DNA of 64,000 bases from Labia minor (GCA_963082975.1 OY720348.1:54091564-54155563), one strand, 5' to 3'; positions 34,170 through 47,179 are shown, numbered from the stretch's first letter. Notes: generated by a model from the sequence alone, not told the origin. Translations and numbers: made by a program.

Positions 34170-34400
34170 TATATATTCACTGTGGAGCAAGACATCGGTC
34201 TATTAAGCTTGTGAACTCTGTTCCTTGAAAGGAATTTTTTTTACTCTTCTTGAGGAATATGAAAAAGAGATCCACCCAAATTGGGAAACAATTTGAAATA
34301 ATAAGTAGCGGCCTTTGATCACAAAAATCAACGTAAAGCTTGAGAGGATCCGTTGCCCTGATCATAAAACACCTCTACCTCGTTTAAACAGCAACCGATT
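34170..34400 (+). mobile_element. SINE-like repeat (second family), copy 1
   Basis: Its 3' part ('atcataaaacacctctacctcg', 'cagcaaccgattt') matches 53420-53480. The 5' part is only weakly tRNA-like. No ORF of interest. Confidence 0.35.
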
Positions 34401-35802
34401 TATATATATACGAATATAAGCTAGAAGTAAAAAAGTTTTCTTCAGTGAATGATAGACAATTGTATTCTGAATATGATTTTTAGCAGCACTAGATAAAAAG
34501 CAATTAAAAAGCCAAATACACGTTCTATCACGTTTTATATCTCAATGTGTGATTGGTATTAATTATAATATATTAAATTTCGTATTCTATAAACATAAAT
34601 AAATTTACAAAATCAACATAACATAATTAGTTTATTTTTATAAAATTTAAATCGCTATTAAATATTTTATTGATTTATGTTTTCTTTTAATTCTTGAAAC
34701 GAATTGAAAATGAACTGATTTGTAAGCAAGCACTTCAAATCCCTTTTTTCACTCCTTTTCTCCTTCTCGCCTTACCCCTTCCCTTATCATAATGGATGTT
34801 TCGTTATTTCGTACAGAAAATCACGTAGGGCCGATTTCGAATGATGGACTTTTTCTTTGATCAAAGTCCATTCGTTCATTGAAAGAAGCCGGAGGGGTTT
34901 GTTAATACGATGATTGAATAAATCCTTGTTTTTTGATCCGCACAGGATAACAAATACAAAAGCCCTCCCTCCTCCCTTTCTCTCTCTCATTTCCCATGCC
35001 ACTAATAGAATCACAAAGAATAATTTCATTCAACCTTTAAAGAGGAATTTTTTTAACTAATCAAAGTTGTAATCATTTTATTTACTGAACTATCCTCAGA
35101 TCGAGAATTCCACACCATCTCAATAGAACAATTTTATTTTATTTATTTTTCAAATACTAGTTAAATTTTGACAGTTGAATAATAGAATTATTTTTGATCT
35201 TTGAGATTTATCGTTGACTTTGAAAATTAACTTGTCATATGCCAAACCGATTAACTCCAATTTTTAAAATTTTGCTAGTAATGTAATGCAATGTAAGGTA
35301 ATTTGCAATATATGAAGTGATTAATAAACTTAATCTTAATATTGCAATGCAATATACATTTTTATGTAATCAATAACCCTGAATTTTATACAAGATGTGA
35401 ACTTTGGGCTTTATTTTCTCAATTTGTTTAAATGTAGAGTTAATCGCTTTGGCTTCTGAGTGACACATATAAAGAAGAAAATTATAATTTATAAAAAAAT
35501 AAATATATGCCTTTTCCTACGATATATAATCTACTACTACTATTGATCTACTATGATTTATATAATCATAGTAGATAGTTATAAATCATAGTAGATAGTT
35601 ATAAATCATAGTAGATCAAATAAAGAGTCTCAAAACTTTATTAATTTGCTGATTTATTGGCTAATCAGAGCAAGGTGCATATTCAACATTAAAATTTCCG
35701 GAATGGAATCGAGGAAACGACTTTCTGATACTCTTTTTCACTAAGGACATTCTCACTATACTTTTTACAAATTTTTCAAAATAATTATAAAGTGTTTTGA
35801 GA
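34401..35802. other. No gene seen; small hairpins
   Basis: Contains an inverted pair around 34845-34873 (GGACTTT...AAAGTCC) and three direct copies of 'ataaatcatagtagat' at about 35570-35616. An 80-codon ORF (34787-35029, minus) shows no motif. Confidence 0.4.
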
Positions 35803-35952
35803 CTTTTCAGTAGTTTAGTGGTTAGCACGACAGTCTACCACAATGAAGACTCGATTTCGGGGCTAGGGAAATTCAATATTTAATAATTTATCTTTAAAAC
35901 TCTGCGTGATTCTCAGGGTCTATGCGTAAATAATAATAATAATAATAATATA
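35803..35952 (+). mobile_element. tRNA-derived SINE (copy 2)
   Basis: TAGTTTAGTGG at 35811-35821 fits the polymerase III A-box consensus. GACTCGATTTCGGGG (about 35848-35862) is a degenerate B-box region. The body and an (AAT)n tail (35931-35950) follow. SINEs are mobilised by a partner LINE. Confidence 0.8.
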
Positions 35953-38012
35953 CAGTGTTTTACCACACATCAACACCATCTAGTAGTAAAAATTATAGAT
36001 AAATATTATAAAAATGAAAAGTATTCTTTTGTGAGTATTATAATTTAATAAAATCATATTTAAATGGCTTTTGTATTTCAAACGTTTATAATTAATGAAA
36101 ATTCTTTCTATATTTTATTCAAACATTTGCTGAGCATAACAGATTGTTTGTTTATTCTGAAGTAAAAATGGTTGTCAAAAAACAAAAAAAAAAAACAAAA
36201 AAACAAAATCAATTCTGAAATTGTGTAGCAATTTTTTAACAATAAATATTAATAAACCCACGAATAACAAAAAAAAATTAGATTGATTGATAGAGAAAAT
36301 TAGATATTGAAGAAATGTATGTCAAAATTCGAATTATAAAGAAATTAAGAACATGATGGTGTGGAATAAGAATCGATGAAGGATTGTAGTTGTTTTGAGT
36401 TGGGGTCAAAACAAATGGATCAATCCTTATCTTTTCTAATGGATAAAGATTAATTTTTAAATCAAGATGGGGAAATGATTGGTTAAGGGAAATTTAAACG
36501 GCAGTAGATTAGGATAAGTGGGGAGGGATGATTGATATCCAGTGGGCGAAAATGTTAATAAACGAACCACAACCCATTCGAGTGAAAGATTAAAATAACT
36601 ACGGTTTATTTTTATTAATGGTTAATTAAAAGCCAAATAAAGTGTCGAGACTAAAAATAAAACAAATTATAATTACAAAAACAAGAAATAAAACATCATC
36701 AGTGGCACAGAACCAAATATTATATTATGGTATATTTTAATTTTTGCTGAATTTGTATTATCAATTCATTGATTAGCTTGATTGATTGATTGATTGATTG
36801 ATTATAAGGGAAATGTGAATGTGAATAAGTGGGTAGGGGTAAAAACTTTTGAAAGTCAATTTCACCGCAACTAATCTTTATTAAACGATTGGACCTCGGC
36901 TTTTAATTACTGTTAGGTGAACTTCCAACGGATTTCGAAGTAGAACTGGGCTTGGGTGTGACTTATAGGCGACTTGGCTGCCCATGTAATTGTTCCATTG
37001 ATTAATCGTCAAAACCGGAAACTTGTAACGACAATTTGTTCAACTGTCTAAAGGGGACGTGAAAACGTTCTGAAGTGGTGGACGTGGTTTTCTTTCCAAC
37101 GGTCAGGTTTTTTTTTATTTCACTTTTGATGAAAATGAATCCGTCACTTGGGGGAAAGATTTAGATCGAAAAAAACCTTCAATCGAAATTCACTTTTTTT
37201 TTTTATATTATAATTTATACTTTCAAAAATCAAAGTTGAATGCACCAAAGTATTTAGAATGAGAACTGAATATATATTTTCAGCAATGAATATAAAAATT
37301 TTAATATTAATTTTAACATGTATTATAAATTATTTTTTTATAAAATTAAAGAATTACATTATTTTGATAATTTTCAAAATTCACAAAAGCATATTTTGCT
37401 ATTATAATAAGATAAGATAAATTTTATATTAATTAATTAAAACAATTAATATTTAACGTTTCTTCAATTATAATATTATTCATATATATATATTATTATG
37501 TTGCTAACTTCATGAATAATTTTTTATGGAAAAAAATAATTATCAAAGAGAATTCTTTGTAAAAATTAAATAATAAAAATATTACAATTAATAATATTCA
37601 TATAAGTATGTATACTGTTTTCCAAATCCACCTTGAATCTTTCTAATGTTTTGATTGGGACATTTATTGATACATGGTATTAATTCCTTTAATTAAGGAA
37701 AAAACAATTAAAATTATTTTTCTTTTCAATAATACCTGCACAAATCGATTCTTTACCTCGTAAACTTACCAATACGTGAATTTCATAAAAATTCTATTAA
37801 CATTTTTTTTATCAATACATACCTATATAGAGATAAGTATATAATTATACACTGACGATTTTTGCTAATTATAATATAATTAAACAAATAGATAAATAAT
37901 GAATTTAAAAAAACATACGTTATCCTTTATATATATGTTAAATAGAATTGTAAACAAGGCCACTCTTATCAATTTTGGCGCCCTAAGCTATAAACCAATT
38001 AGCGCCATAAAG
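35953..38012. other. Mostly non-repetitive DNA, no gene
   Basis: Contains a (GATT)n run at 36776-36803. The stretch 36840-37110 is clearly less AT-rich than its surroundings but has no long ORF. It could be a regulatory or transcribed non-coding segment. An end resembling the family E start occurs near 37400-37425. Confidence 0.4.
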
Positions 38013-38329
38013 TAGTGGGTGGTCGGTAACCTGCGGCTCGCGAGCCGCATGTGGCCCTTTCTATATCATGAAGTAGCTCTCAAGTTCCATGCGTAAATAT
38101 TAATAATTATATTATTTTATTTTGAAAACTCAAAATATTATATTGCAAAAAAAAAAATACTTGCAAACATGATTTAGTTATTTTAAATCAAAAATAAAAT
38201 CTATATCATCTACCCAAATTCTATTTAAATACTATAGTGAAACAAAAATGTTTTAGTGGCTCTTTAAAAACATGGAATTTATGTAAATTTAACTATTGGC
38301 TCTTCCGTCTCAAAAGGTTGCCACCTCTG
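38013..38329 (+). mobile_element. hAT-type MITE, diverged
   Basis: The left end TAGTGGGTGGTCGGTAACCT, with GCGGCTCGCGAGCCGCATG, and the right end complement CAGAGGTGGCAACCTTTTG are related terminal repeats of hAT type. No convincing 8-bp duplication remains. It is embedded in a larger GGCGCC-flanked repeat (about 37976-38500). Confidence 0.5.
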
Positions 38330-38919
38330 CCCTAGGTCTAGGTATTCAAATTATTAAATATGATTTTTTAATATTTAATTGCAGTTATAAATCAAATTAT
38401 TTTGTTAAATAAATTTCCCGTTAACCTACATTTCATTTTTAGTTTAAGCATATTTAAAAACACATCTTTATATTCGTGGCGACCCTTAAGATATGGCGCC
38501 CCTGGACTTTAGCCCAAACAGCCCATAGGGTTAGTATGACTCTGATTGTAATATACTATAATATAAACATAATATAATAATAATAATAATAAAATTTGAT
38601 TGTATTAAGTATATTGGCCTAAGTATATTGCATGTTAAAATTTTACTATGTATATTCTCATTCACCTTATTAATTATAGTGAAATTTGAAGAAGTGTAAC
38701 GTGCTTATTTATGCGTATTTCAACATATTTGAAAATTATATCAGTATCAGAATAAAGTAAAATATTCTTTACAATCCTTTATTTATTACTTAAAACTAAA
38801 TTTAAGTTCAAACATTAATATAAAGTTAAATGATTTTTAATTGATATTTGGCTCAATTTTTCCAAAGAATTTTGGGATTTATGGTTTTAATTTATGAGAA
38901 TAAAACATGTTTATATCTC

Positions 38920-39055
38920 GACGTTTTGGCGTCCATCTTGGCACCATTTACAAGATTATTTTTTAGGAGGAAATTATTGGGATTCTGAGTCATAGTTTGT
39001 ATGACCAAAAGTCTTGTTGCTATTTGGAGTTGAATGAGTGAGTACTATTTGACTT
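38920..39055 (+). repeat. Family D (foldback) half copy
   Basis: 'gttttggcgtccatcttggcaccat' followed by 'gattctgagtcatagtttgtatgacc' parallels 6425-6510. The inverted right arm is missing. Confidence 0.55.
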
Positions 39056-39705
39056 ACTTTTTTACCGACCGACGATAGTAAGGGAGGTATTGTTTTCACA
39101 CCAAATTTCACATGTGGAGATTTTTACATATCTCCACGAATCATGCATTTTCTTAACAGAAAAAAGTATTTTTAGCATGATGTCTGTCCGTCCGTCCGTC
39201 CGTCTGTCCGTCCGTCCGTATAGATGTGTACAGCCTGAACGGCTCAACGGATTTTGATGAAATTTGGTATATTTACTTAATGCATCTGTGGGATGAATTG
39301 ATCAACTTTTGGTGCAAATCCGGAAACCGAAAGTGGTAGTATTAGCGATTGACGATAGGAAGGGAAGGGTTATTTTCACACCAAATTTCACATGAGGAGA
39401 TTTTTTTATATATCACTACGAATCATACACTTTGTATTGGTTTTATCATCGGGAAAATCATATTTATTAGTTTTTTCTTGATTTAAAATTATATGACGTT
39501 CATGACGTCACAGCCTGGTCTTGCATATATATTATAAATAAAATAAAATTAAAAATGTTTATATTTATTATTTATGTATGCCTATCTGTTTTTTATTACA
39601 TTAATAGATATATTATAATTATTTGAAATTGTTTCTGTAGCTGGAAATTAATTTACTTCAAACCGTCGGTCGGTTCGGACCTGACCACAGGTCAACTTAT
39701 TTAAT
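39056..39705 (+). mobile_element. Family C element (ACCGACCG ends), copy 1
   Basis: Starts ACCGACCGACGATAGTAAGG and ends near CGTCGGTCGGTTCGGACC, giving inverted ACCGACCGACG ends. It has an internal (TCCG)n run (39183-39220) followed by 'gaacggctcaacggattttgatg', and a duplicated sub-block ('acgatag(t/g)aaggga(a)gg...caccaaatttcacatg'). Non-coding. A near-identical copy lies at 53615-54240 and fragments at 1, 4154 and 63695. Confidence 0.7.
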
Positions 39706-40618
39706 CCTAGAAGTATTTCTGACACTGTCTGTAACAAATCGTCCGGTAGTATCAGTTTCCCTGCTAAAATGAAATATATATATATATATATATAATTTTG
39801 AGCTATTATTATATAATACGTTACGATTTCAATTTAAAAAGGGTGAAATTTTTAGATCGATTTTTTTCATTGGCTCTGACCTTCTTTCTGGGAACATTAA
39901 TTACTATAAATCGAAATATTAAAAAGCATAATACAACCACAAAAAAATCCCCTCTCTCCTCCCAATTCATTTGTTTTTCAGTTTATATTCATATAAATAT
40001 TTATATTTATATTTATATTCAGTAGCCTGAGGTAAGTGTTGTATACCATAAAAGCTAAAATAAGACAATCCGCTAGGGGCAGATCATTTGTTATTGCCAT
40101 TGGGAAGGGCTTTACATGAAATCTATTTTTACATTATAATTTCAATTTTTTTTTTTATATATAAATAATCCATTGCACTATAATATTAAAAAGTAATATT
40201 ATTAGAGGAAAAAAAATATTAATACAAAAATAAAAATAAAAAACACCTCCACTCGCATAACGAATACAAATTGATTGATCGCACATCAAATTTGGATATG
40301 AATTTCATTATATTTAATATCTGAAATGGATTGGTTGATGAATGGAGAGTGCATCTGGCTTTTTGCTAAATACAGCTAGAACCGAAACAAAACGTTCACC
40401 AAGGGTGGGGGGGGGGGGTGATGATGAAAAAAGAGAGAAGGACGAAGGCGAGGGTGAGCATGAGAAGGGTGGGAGAGACAGGAAATTTAACGTGACAACG
40501 ATAAACATATATTCTATTAAGTATTTTATTTAATATTTTAAATGTTAATTAGACAATATACATATTAATAAAACATGTTGTCAGACAAGTCAATATATTA
40601 TATATAAAAAAAATAAGT
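39706..40618. other. No gene seen
   Basis: Includes AT runs and a purine-rich patch (40395-40480), whose opposite-strand ORFs are low-complexity. Confidence 0.45.
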
Positions 40619-41206
40619 TGGAGTGTCTCCACTCGACTATCTCGCAATTTGAATTGGATTAAATAACATAATATATTATAATTTAAATTAAATTTAATTA
40701 ATTATAAATTATAAATTAAAATTAATAAATAATATTTATTATATTTGGCTCTTTGTTGATGGCACCACGTCACGTGTTGGCGCGTGAGATTTGCAGTGTT
40801 AAAAAATTAATTCTGGTACTTTCAGCGATTCAACCAAGCTGAAATTCTATATATAGCAGTTTTATACAATTTTTAATTATGTGAAAAACTATCAAACATA
40901 TATCTTTATTTTTAAGGTCAGTTTAGAGGAAAAAAAATTAAAACGTTGTAGGTAATGAGGCTCTTCCGGTTGAGCTATATTTCTCCAAAATTGATAGAAA
41001 ACTACGAATTTTGAATAATGCCCGTATACCAAATTTCACCGTTTTTGCCTAATCTTGTCTACATACATACACGCATACACACACACACAGACATTTTTCT
41101 CAACCTTAGTGAAAATGATTCAGGAACCTTCAAAACGTATAAAAACATCAAAATCTCGACATCGAAAATTTTCGTGATCATATTACTATCTTTCTGTCGA
41201 GATAGT
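40619..41206 (+). mobile_element. Family B element, copy 2
   Basis: Begins TGGAGTGTCTCCACTCGAC (a GAGTG/CACTC hairpin) and ACTATCTCGC. It has a central (CA)n run at 41068-41088 and ends GTCGAGATAGT. The ACTATCTCG ends are inverted relative to each other. Confidence 0.75.
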
Positions 41207-42029
41207 AAAAAAAATATTAAAATAAAATTTGAATTATTTTTTTTAACATTAATTTATATAAATGTATTAAAAAATATGTATATAATAATTAAGTTTAAAT
41301 TAAGACAATTTTTAATATATTTAATAAATGAAAAACAAAAACAGAACAATTGAATGTAATGGAGTTTAAGGCATTTGAAATAATATTTAAAGAAAATCAC
41401 ATTTGTGTATGAGAACTTCTGTAATTGTAGGAATAATAAAAAAAAAATTTAATATACATTTTAGCTGAATAGAAAAATCAATTTCTCAAGCTCAGTGAAA
41501 TGATATAGAGAAATGAAATTCTCGTGATAAATTTTAATTAACGGTTTAAGGTGTATTTAAAGGATAATAAACACGCCAGAAAAATGGGGAAAGGGATTTA
41601 AGTAAAGCTTTAAATATTTAGTCTATAAAATAAATTATAATCTGCCAAATGAGGATAACAAAAAAAAAAAAAAAGATTTAATAAAAGAATCAGATATCTT
41701 TAGATTAATGATAAATACTATCATTACTAAATGAGTGGGAATATTTTTTTTTGAAAATAATATTTAATTAAAATATATTAAAAAAAAAATTGTGCACACG
41801 TTGATGATTATGTTAAAATAAATAATGAATAATATTTTTAAGAATGATCTTGATCTACGTATTCCAAAATTATGATTATGTGGTTAATGGGTAAAAACTA
41901 TCTGAGTTCGGAAACTGGGCGGTGCATTTATTGCTTAATCTCTCAATAGAAATACTCCAATTAAAGAGTAAGAGAAAGAAATTTAAATATAACAAAAAAT
42001 TATTTTATCAATTCTTAGTTTGATTGTCG
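41207..42029. other. No gene seen
   Basis: AT-rich DNA without recognisable features apart from short A runs. Confidence 0.5.
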
Positions 42030-42640
42030 GAAAACAATGAGATAAGGTACAAATGAAAAAATAATGAGAAATTGCATGATCTCTATACATTCTCTATGCA
42101 ACGATTAGATCAGAGATAAATAGTTAAGATATAAAAATAACGAGAAATTGCATGATTTCTATATATTTATTATGCAAAAATGAAATCACACACAAATGGT
42201 GAAGATTGAAAAATAACGGGAAAAATTGCATGATCTCTCTGCAAAGACGAAATATAGCGCCGGGTAAAGAGTCTGACAAGCCATGCGAGTGCCCCAATGC
42301 TGAATTTTGTGTATTTTTTTTTTAAATTCGCAGTAACTTTGTATATTCTTGTATAAAATGAGGCCAAATTTTGTTTTGTCCGAGATGTACAAAACCTTAG
42401 AACCGGCCTTAATTAGATCACAGATAAATAGATAAGTTTAAAAAATAATGAGAAATTGCATGATCTCTATACCTTCCCTATGTAACGATGAGATCAGAGA
42501 AAAATAGTTAAGATAGAAAAATAACGAGAAATTGCATGATCTCTATATATTCACCATGCAAATATGAAATCACCCACAAATGGTGAAGAATGAAAAATAA
42601 CGGGAAATTGCATAATTTCTATGCATCATCAACATTCCTA
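42030..42640. repeat. Degenerate minisatellite, alternating about 80-bp units
   Basis: Repeats of 'aataacgagaaattgcatgat(c/t)tctata' with two alternating spacers, one with 'gatcagagataaatagttaag' and one with 'gaaatcacacacaaatggtgaag'. Six or more units are visible. A foreign piece (about 42246-42410, with GCGCCGGG and a GAGGCCAAATTTTG block) interrupts the array. Confidence 0.75.
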
Positions 42641-43352
42641 ATTCAGAAGTTTTCACTGATTACGTGGCTAATTAATCAATTACTTTAATCTTCTAGTATA
42701 GAAATTAAAAATTTATCATTTGGTAAGGGTAAATTAACAACACAGTTAACCAATTTCCGATCATGTCCTCGACCTTATAATTGTTTAACATCAATTTTAC
42801 ACATGTATCTCATCAATAAAAAAAGCCTCTCACCTACAAACATGTTATAAAATACACTCTCATTAAAAAATAAAAATTAAAAGTTAAATTAACTTTTCCT
42901 CCACGGCTATAATAATAATATGATAACATAAATATAATACATTATATATCCACCTAAGTTTTAATTGTATTTTCAGTTAAAAATTTTTTTGAAAAGATAT
43001 GTGACAAACTTTTTTTTTTTTAAAAAAAAAAAACATTGTCACGAGTTGATATGAAACTTTTTGATGTTTTATTTTAGAATTATTCATCAAACTTTACTTC
43101 GTTATTAGATAATTCTTTTTTTTTCTTTTCTTCATTTTTGAAAATATAAAAAAACAACAAAAAAACGAAAGTTTTCTTATGATTATTAGTGGAATTGTTA
43201 ATATATATATATATAAAATAAACTGATAAGATGTTTTATGGATGGATTATTTACACTAAATTATGTTGTAATACTATAAAAGTATATTTTGTCCAAATTT
43301 AGTAGTATTCTAATCTTGAAATGATCAGTTCGACCCCATAACAAACTTGTAG
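42641..43352. other. No gene seen
   Basis: AT-rich, with T/A homopolymer runs at about 43010-43032. Confidence 0.5.
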
Positions 43353-43714
43353 CAGTGACGTAGGGCAGTGAGGGCGGCACTTTTTGAGGGCGGCAAAATT
43401 TCGCAATAAATAATATATATTTTCGTGCCATCTTAATTTGTACATTAAACAATAAAACAATCTTATTTAAACAATAAAAAATTATTTTTCCTGAGAAGTT
43501 GCTTTAAGGGTTTTTGGTTCGTTTTCCTTTTATGTACAGTGATGGGATGAAGTAAACGTTGAGATGGGATTTTATCGGGTAATGAAAATGTGTTTTCTCA
43601 ACCGGTTGAGTGACCCACAAAAGCGCTACCCTGGCGTTTATTTTTTTCCGTCACTATGGAGGACGGCAAATTTTTCTTCCACCCCGGGTAACAGAAATTC
43701 ACGCTACGCCACTG
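43353..43714. mobile_element. 362-bp MITE with CAGTGRCGTAG ends
   Basis: TIRs are CAGTGACGTAG and, as complement of the right end, CAGTGGCGTAG. Imperfect 8-bp flanks ACTTGTAG and TTTTGTAG (six of eight identical). Both halves contain GAGG(A/G)CGGCA blocks. Non-coding. Confidence 0.75.
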
Positions 43715-45851
43715 TTTTGTAGTATATTTATTGATTTAATTTTTAATTAAACAAACATTTCCAAGAAGAATGATTTATGTAACAAATCAATACTGTTAAA
43801 AATTAAATCACGCAAAAACTTAATTTTGTTTTAAATGTTTCGTCTAATAATTTACAGTTTATGGTAAATGAATATATAATTTATTTATTTATTATTTTTT
43901 TTATTAAATACTTGTAACTCTCTGAATTTAATTAATACCATTAAATGAATAGAAGAATTAATTAGCAACAAAATGTTAGCAAGTCGAACAACTAGTAATT
44001 GATAATTAATTCTTTAAAAGTTGAAGAACTAATAATTATTATTAACTCTTTAATAAAAGAACTAGTAATTGGTAACTTGTTTTTAAAAAACCCACGAAAA
44101 AAATGTTTTTTGAAAATTATTTAAAATTTAAAGAACTACTTAGTTAGTTAAATAAGTTTGAGAAGAAAAAAAAATGATGGGTTATATAATAAAAATATAA
44201 TTAATTAACTTCTTTTAGAATTCACAGCAACCTTCTCCCTTTCTGTCATTTTTAACTTGAAAATTTAAAGGATGGATCGACAAATTATACCAGAGGTAAG
44301 TAGATTTAATGGAAAGAGGAGGGGGAAGTGATCGAAAGAAAGAGTTTGTGATATATAAAATAAACTATAAATAGATCAAATTTTTTAAATGTAACGCATA
44401 AAATATTCAATTATATAAAAACTTGATTTATATTTACATATTTCATGACAATTTTGTTCTATTCAACATTTAAAAAATTGAATGTAATTGAATGGCTACC
44501 AAATGATAATTTTGAAATAATTCTCAAGTAAGTTTTCACCTAAGCGGGGGAGAGGTGTTATTTGATCAGGACATCGGATTAATTAGACGACGCTACTTTT
44601 CATTTTAATTATCTTCTTAATTTTGATCAAGTAGGTTGGATAGTCCTCGATTACATATTCACCAGTTAGATAAATTTCCTTGACAGACCATGCAAATAAA
44701 CCCGAAACCACGAGGAAGTGAGCCAAGCCCTTTTTTGTTTGATTATATCGTTCATACTGCTTAACATTTATTAAATTAATTATTATTTAAAATTAAATTA
44801 ATTCTTTTAAATATTTAAATATTAAATCTTTTGTTTTCTTAGGAATATTTTTTCATTCTTCTAATTATAAGTGGATAACTTATTATAGATATTTACAATA
44901 TTCCGAAATAGCTTTATATTTATTATATTCACAAATTTATACGTATACAAAATAATATAACTGTTATTCACAGTTTTATATATTTTGAAATTGTGAAAAA
45001 TATCGTTAGCGACATTTAAAATTATAAAATTATTATTTCATTTTTTAAAAATTTGATCAAACATTTTTTTAAAATATTAAATTTTTAAGGCCGAAACAAA
45101 AATAAACCACAAAAGTTTTATAAAATTTAATTACAATAATTTGAGTCATTTTTGAAAAACAATATGAAATGAGCAACACGAAAATATCAAAATTAGATTT
45201 TGATGGAAATTTCTCTATTAGATTTATATAGAATAATAGATATCTTAAATTGGGGTAACGGGCAGATACCTACCCTCAATCCCGATGGGAGGATTTGCTT
45301 CAGTGATTGGCGATCACTGCCCTACGTGAGCTCATGTATGTTCTCTCTTTCTTTTCCGAGAGAGTACATGTCCTAACCCAAATCATCCATCCAGATTCTA
45401 AATCCTATTCCCCACCCCATTTTACCTAATTCCAAGACTACAGCTACAAGCCGGTTGGGATCATCTTCATGTCACATCCAAATGAAAAGGAACAATAGTA
45501 ATTATTACAGACCTATTAACAACAGCTATCTCAACAGCCGATGTCAACAACAGAGCAAATTGAGGTCTTATTAGAAATAAAGGTCAAAATGAGCATTTAA
45601 ACAAATAAGAAGTTAAATATATCAAAATTCAACACTATAGTAATTATTATTTTTGTTGTAGTTTGTTTGATCACATACGTGGTATATAAACAGACTTTAA
45701 AAGGGGAGACCACAAACAGAAAAAGAGGTCTTTTTTTTATTAGAACCTCACTAAATTTTCGACTCTACAAAAAATCTTTTTATTATTTTTTACTCCATAA
45801 TATACTGGAAAACACATACTAACATTATATATATATTTATAATATGTTTAA
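43715..45851. other. Non-repetitive DNA, no gene
   Basis: No ORF with recognisable motifs. A less AT-rich patch at 45250-45480 contains a TTGGCGATCACTGCC-type stretch of unknown nature. Confidence 0.4.
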
Positions 45852-46001
45852 AAGACTCTTTACTGGTTTTGTAGTTAGCACGACAGTCTACCACACTGAA
45901 GACTCGAGTTCGGGTCTAGAGAAATTCAATAATTAATAAATTCTCTTTAAAGCTTTGTGTGATTCTCAGGGTCTGTACACAAATAATAATAATAATAATA
46001 T
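45852..46001 (+). mobile_element. tRNA-derived SINE (copy 3)
   Basis: GGTTTTGTAGTTAGCACGAC, then GACTCGAGTTCGGGTC (B-box region), 'gtgattctcagggtct' and an (AAT)n tail. About 85 percent similar by eye to copy 2. Downstream, 46060-46110 on the minus strand has another tRNA-like stretch (GGTCCCGAGTTGAAGTC). Confidence 0.75.
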
Positions 46002-46861
46002 GTTTATAGAATCGCTGAATAACATAATATTCCTTTGAAATCTACAATTCTAATTATTGCCTGACTTCAACTCGGGACCACGGTGATTATAGTCAAGTAT
46101 CTAGCTAGCCTGCTTGGTGTCTTTTTCATATGACGACCAAATGTTTGTGTTACTTTGTAATGCAACTCATTCAACACCATTAAATTTTTTAAACTGTTCC
46201 TCAGCTATTGAAACACACTGTACAAAAAAGTGCAATTTCGACATTTTTATTTTATTACGTTTTAGACAAGAACGAGTTAATCTAATATATCCATGTCTTT
46301 ATTAGATTGCCATTATAGAGTGGGCTGGCTATTTTGCCATGGAACGTATTTTTCGCAAATGTATATAAAACATGAAACACGATTTAATCGGTATCAGGCA
46401 GAGATCTAGAATACTAGTTAAGGGGGGATTTTGTGCAAAATATAAATCTTGCGAGGGGCTTATTTATTTGCTGTATATATTATATAGAAATGATGAATAA
46501 TTCACGAAATAATATATTACTATTTTTATTTCCACTTTAAAGTGTAGAACGTAAATGGAAATATTGTAAACTGATCCAAAATTCAAATTAAGTCTGCAAA
46601 AGGACAGGTTAGCATTATCAAAATAAAATATCTATTTTCGTCCATTGAAAAAGTGGTACAAAGGAGATTCAACTGACATTGAATTTTTCATTTTATTCCT
46701 CTTTCCGGGGAAAAAAAATTAAAAATATAATAGTATAATTGAGAAAGAGTTATAGAAATACGTTTAAATTCTTTAAATAATAAAAATACATATAATTTTA
46801 ATAATCATAGAAGTCAAATAAGATTTTTTTTTAGAAAATTTTTTTATAGTATATGTGCAAT

Positions 46862-47073
46862 GTACTACCGGAATTAATTTTTTTACTCGACTGCAAATCA
46901 CGCCCCAGCATGTGATGTGGTGCTATCAACAAAGAGCCAAACACGCGCTGTTTTAATAAATATTAATTATTCATTATAATTTATAATTTACAATTTATAA
47001 AATTTAATTTAAATATAATATATGTTAATTAATCCAATTCAAATTTGCGAGATAGTCGAGTGGAGACACTCCA
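46862..47073 (-). mobile_element. Family B element, 5' part only
   Basis: On the minus strand it starts with the GAGTGTCTCCACTC hairpin and GACTATCTCGC, and runs to the conserved 'tgatggcaccac' and 'aattccggtagtac' blocks, then stops. The (CA)n half is absent. Confidence 0.7.
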
Positions 47074-47179
47074 GATTTTTTTAAATCTTCATAGAGTATT
47101 AATATTTATGTATATATACATATATAGCTTTTATTATTATGAGAAGTAATTTCAGTGTTTTTTTTTTCACGTTTTATTG

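Noticed and set aside
35803..35870. tRNA gene
   Set aside because: A and B boxes are visible but there is no complete acceptor stem or standard cloverleaf, and the sequence is repeated with a body and tail, so SINE fits better.
38013..38329. Exact hAT target duplication
   Set aside because: The 8 bases outside each end do not match, so only the diverged termini support this element.
39183..39220. (TCCG)n run as CRISPR-like or regulatory array
   Set aside because: A simple tetranucleotide microsatellite inside a transposable element.
40342..40533. ORFs in the purine-rich stretch
   Set aside because: Low-complexity E/K/R/G codons on one strand and S/P on the other; no domain.
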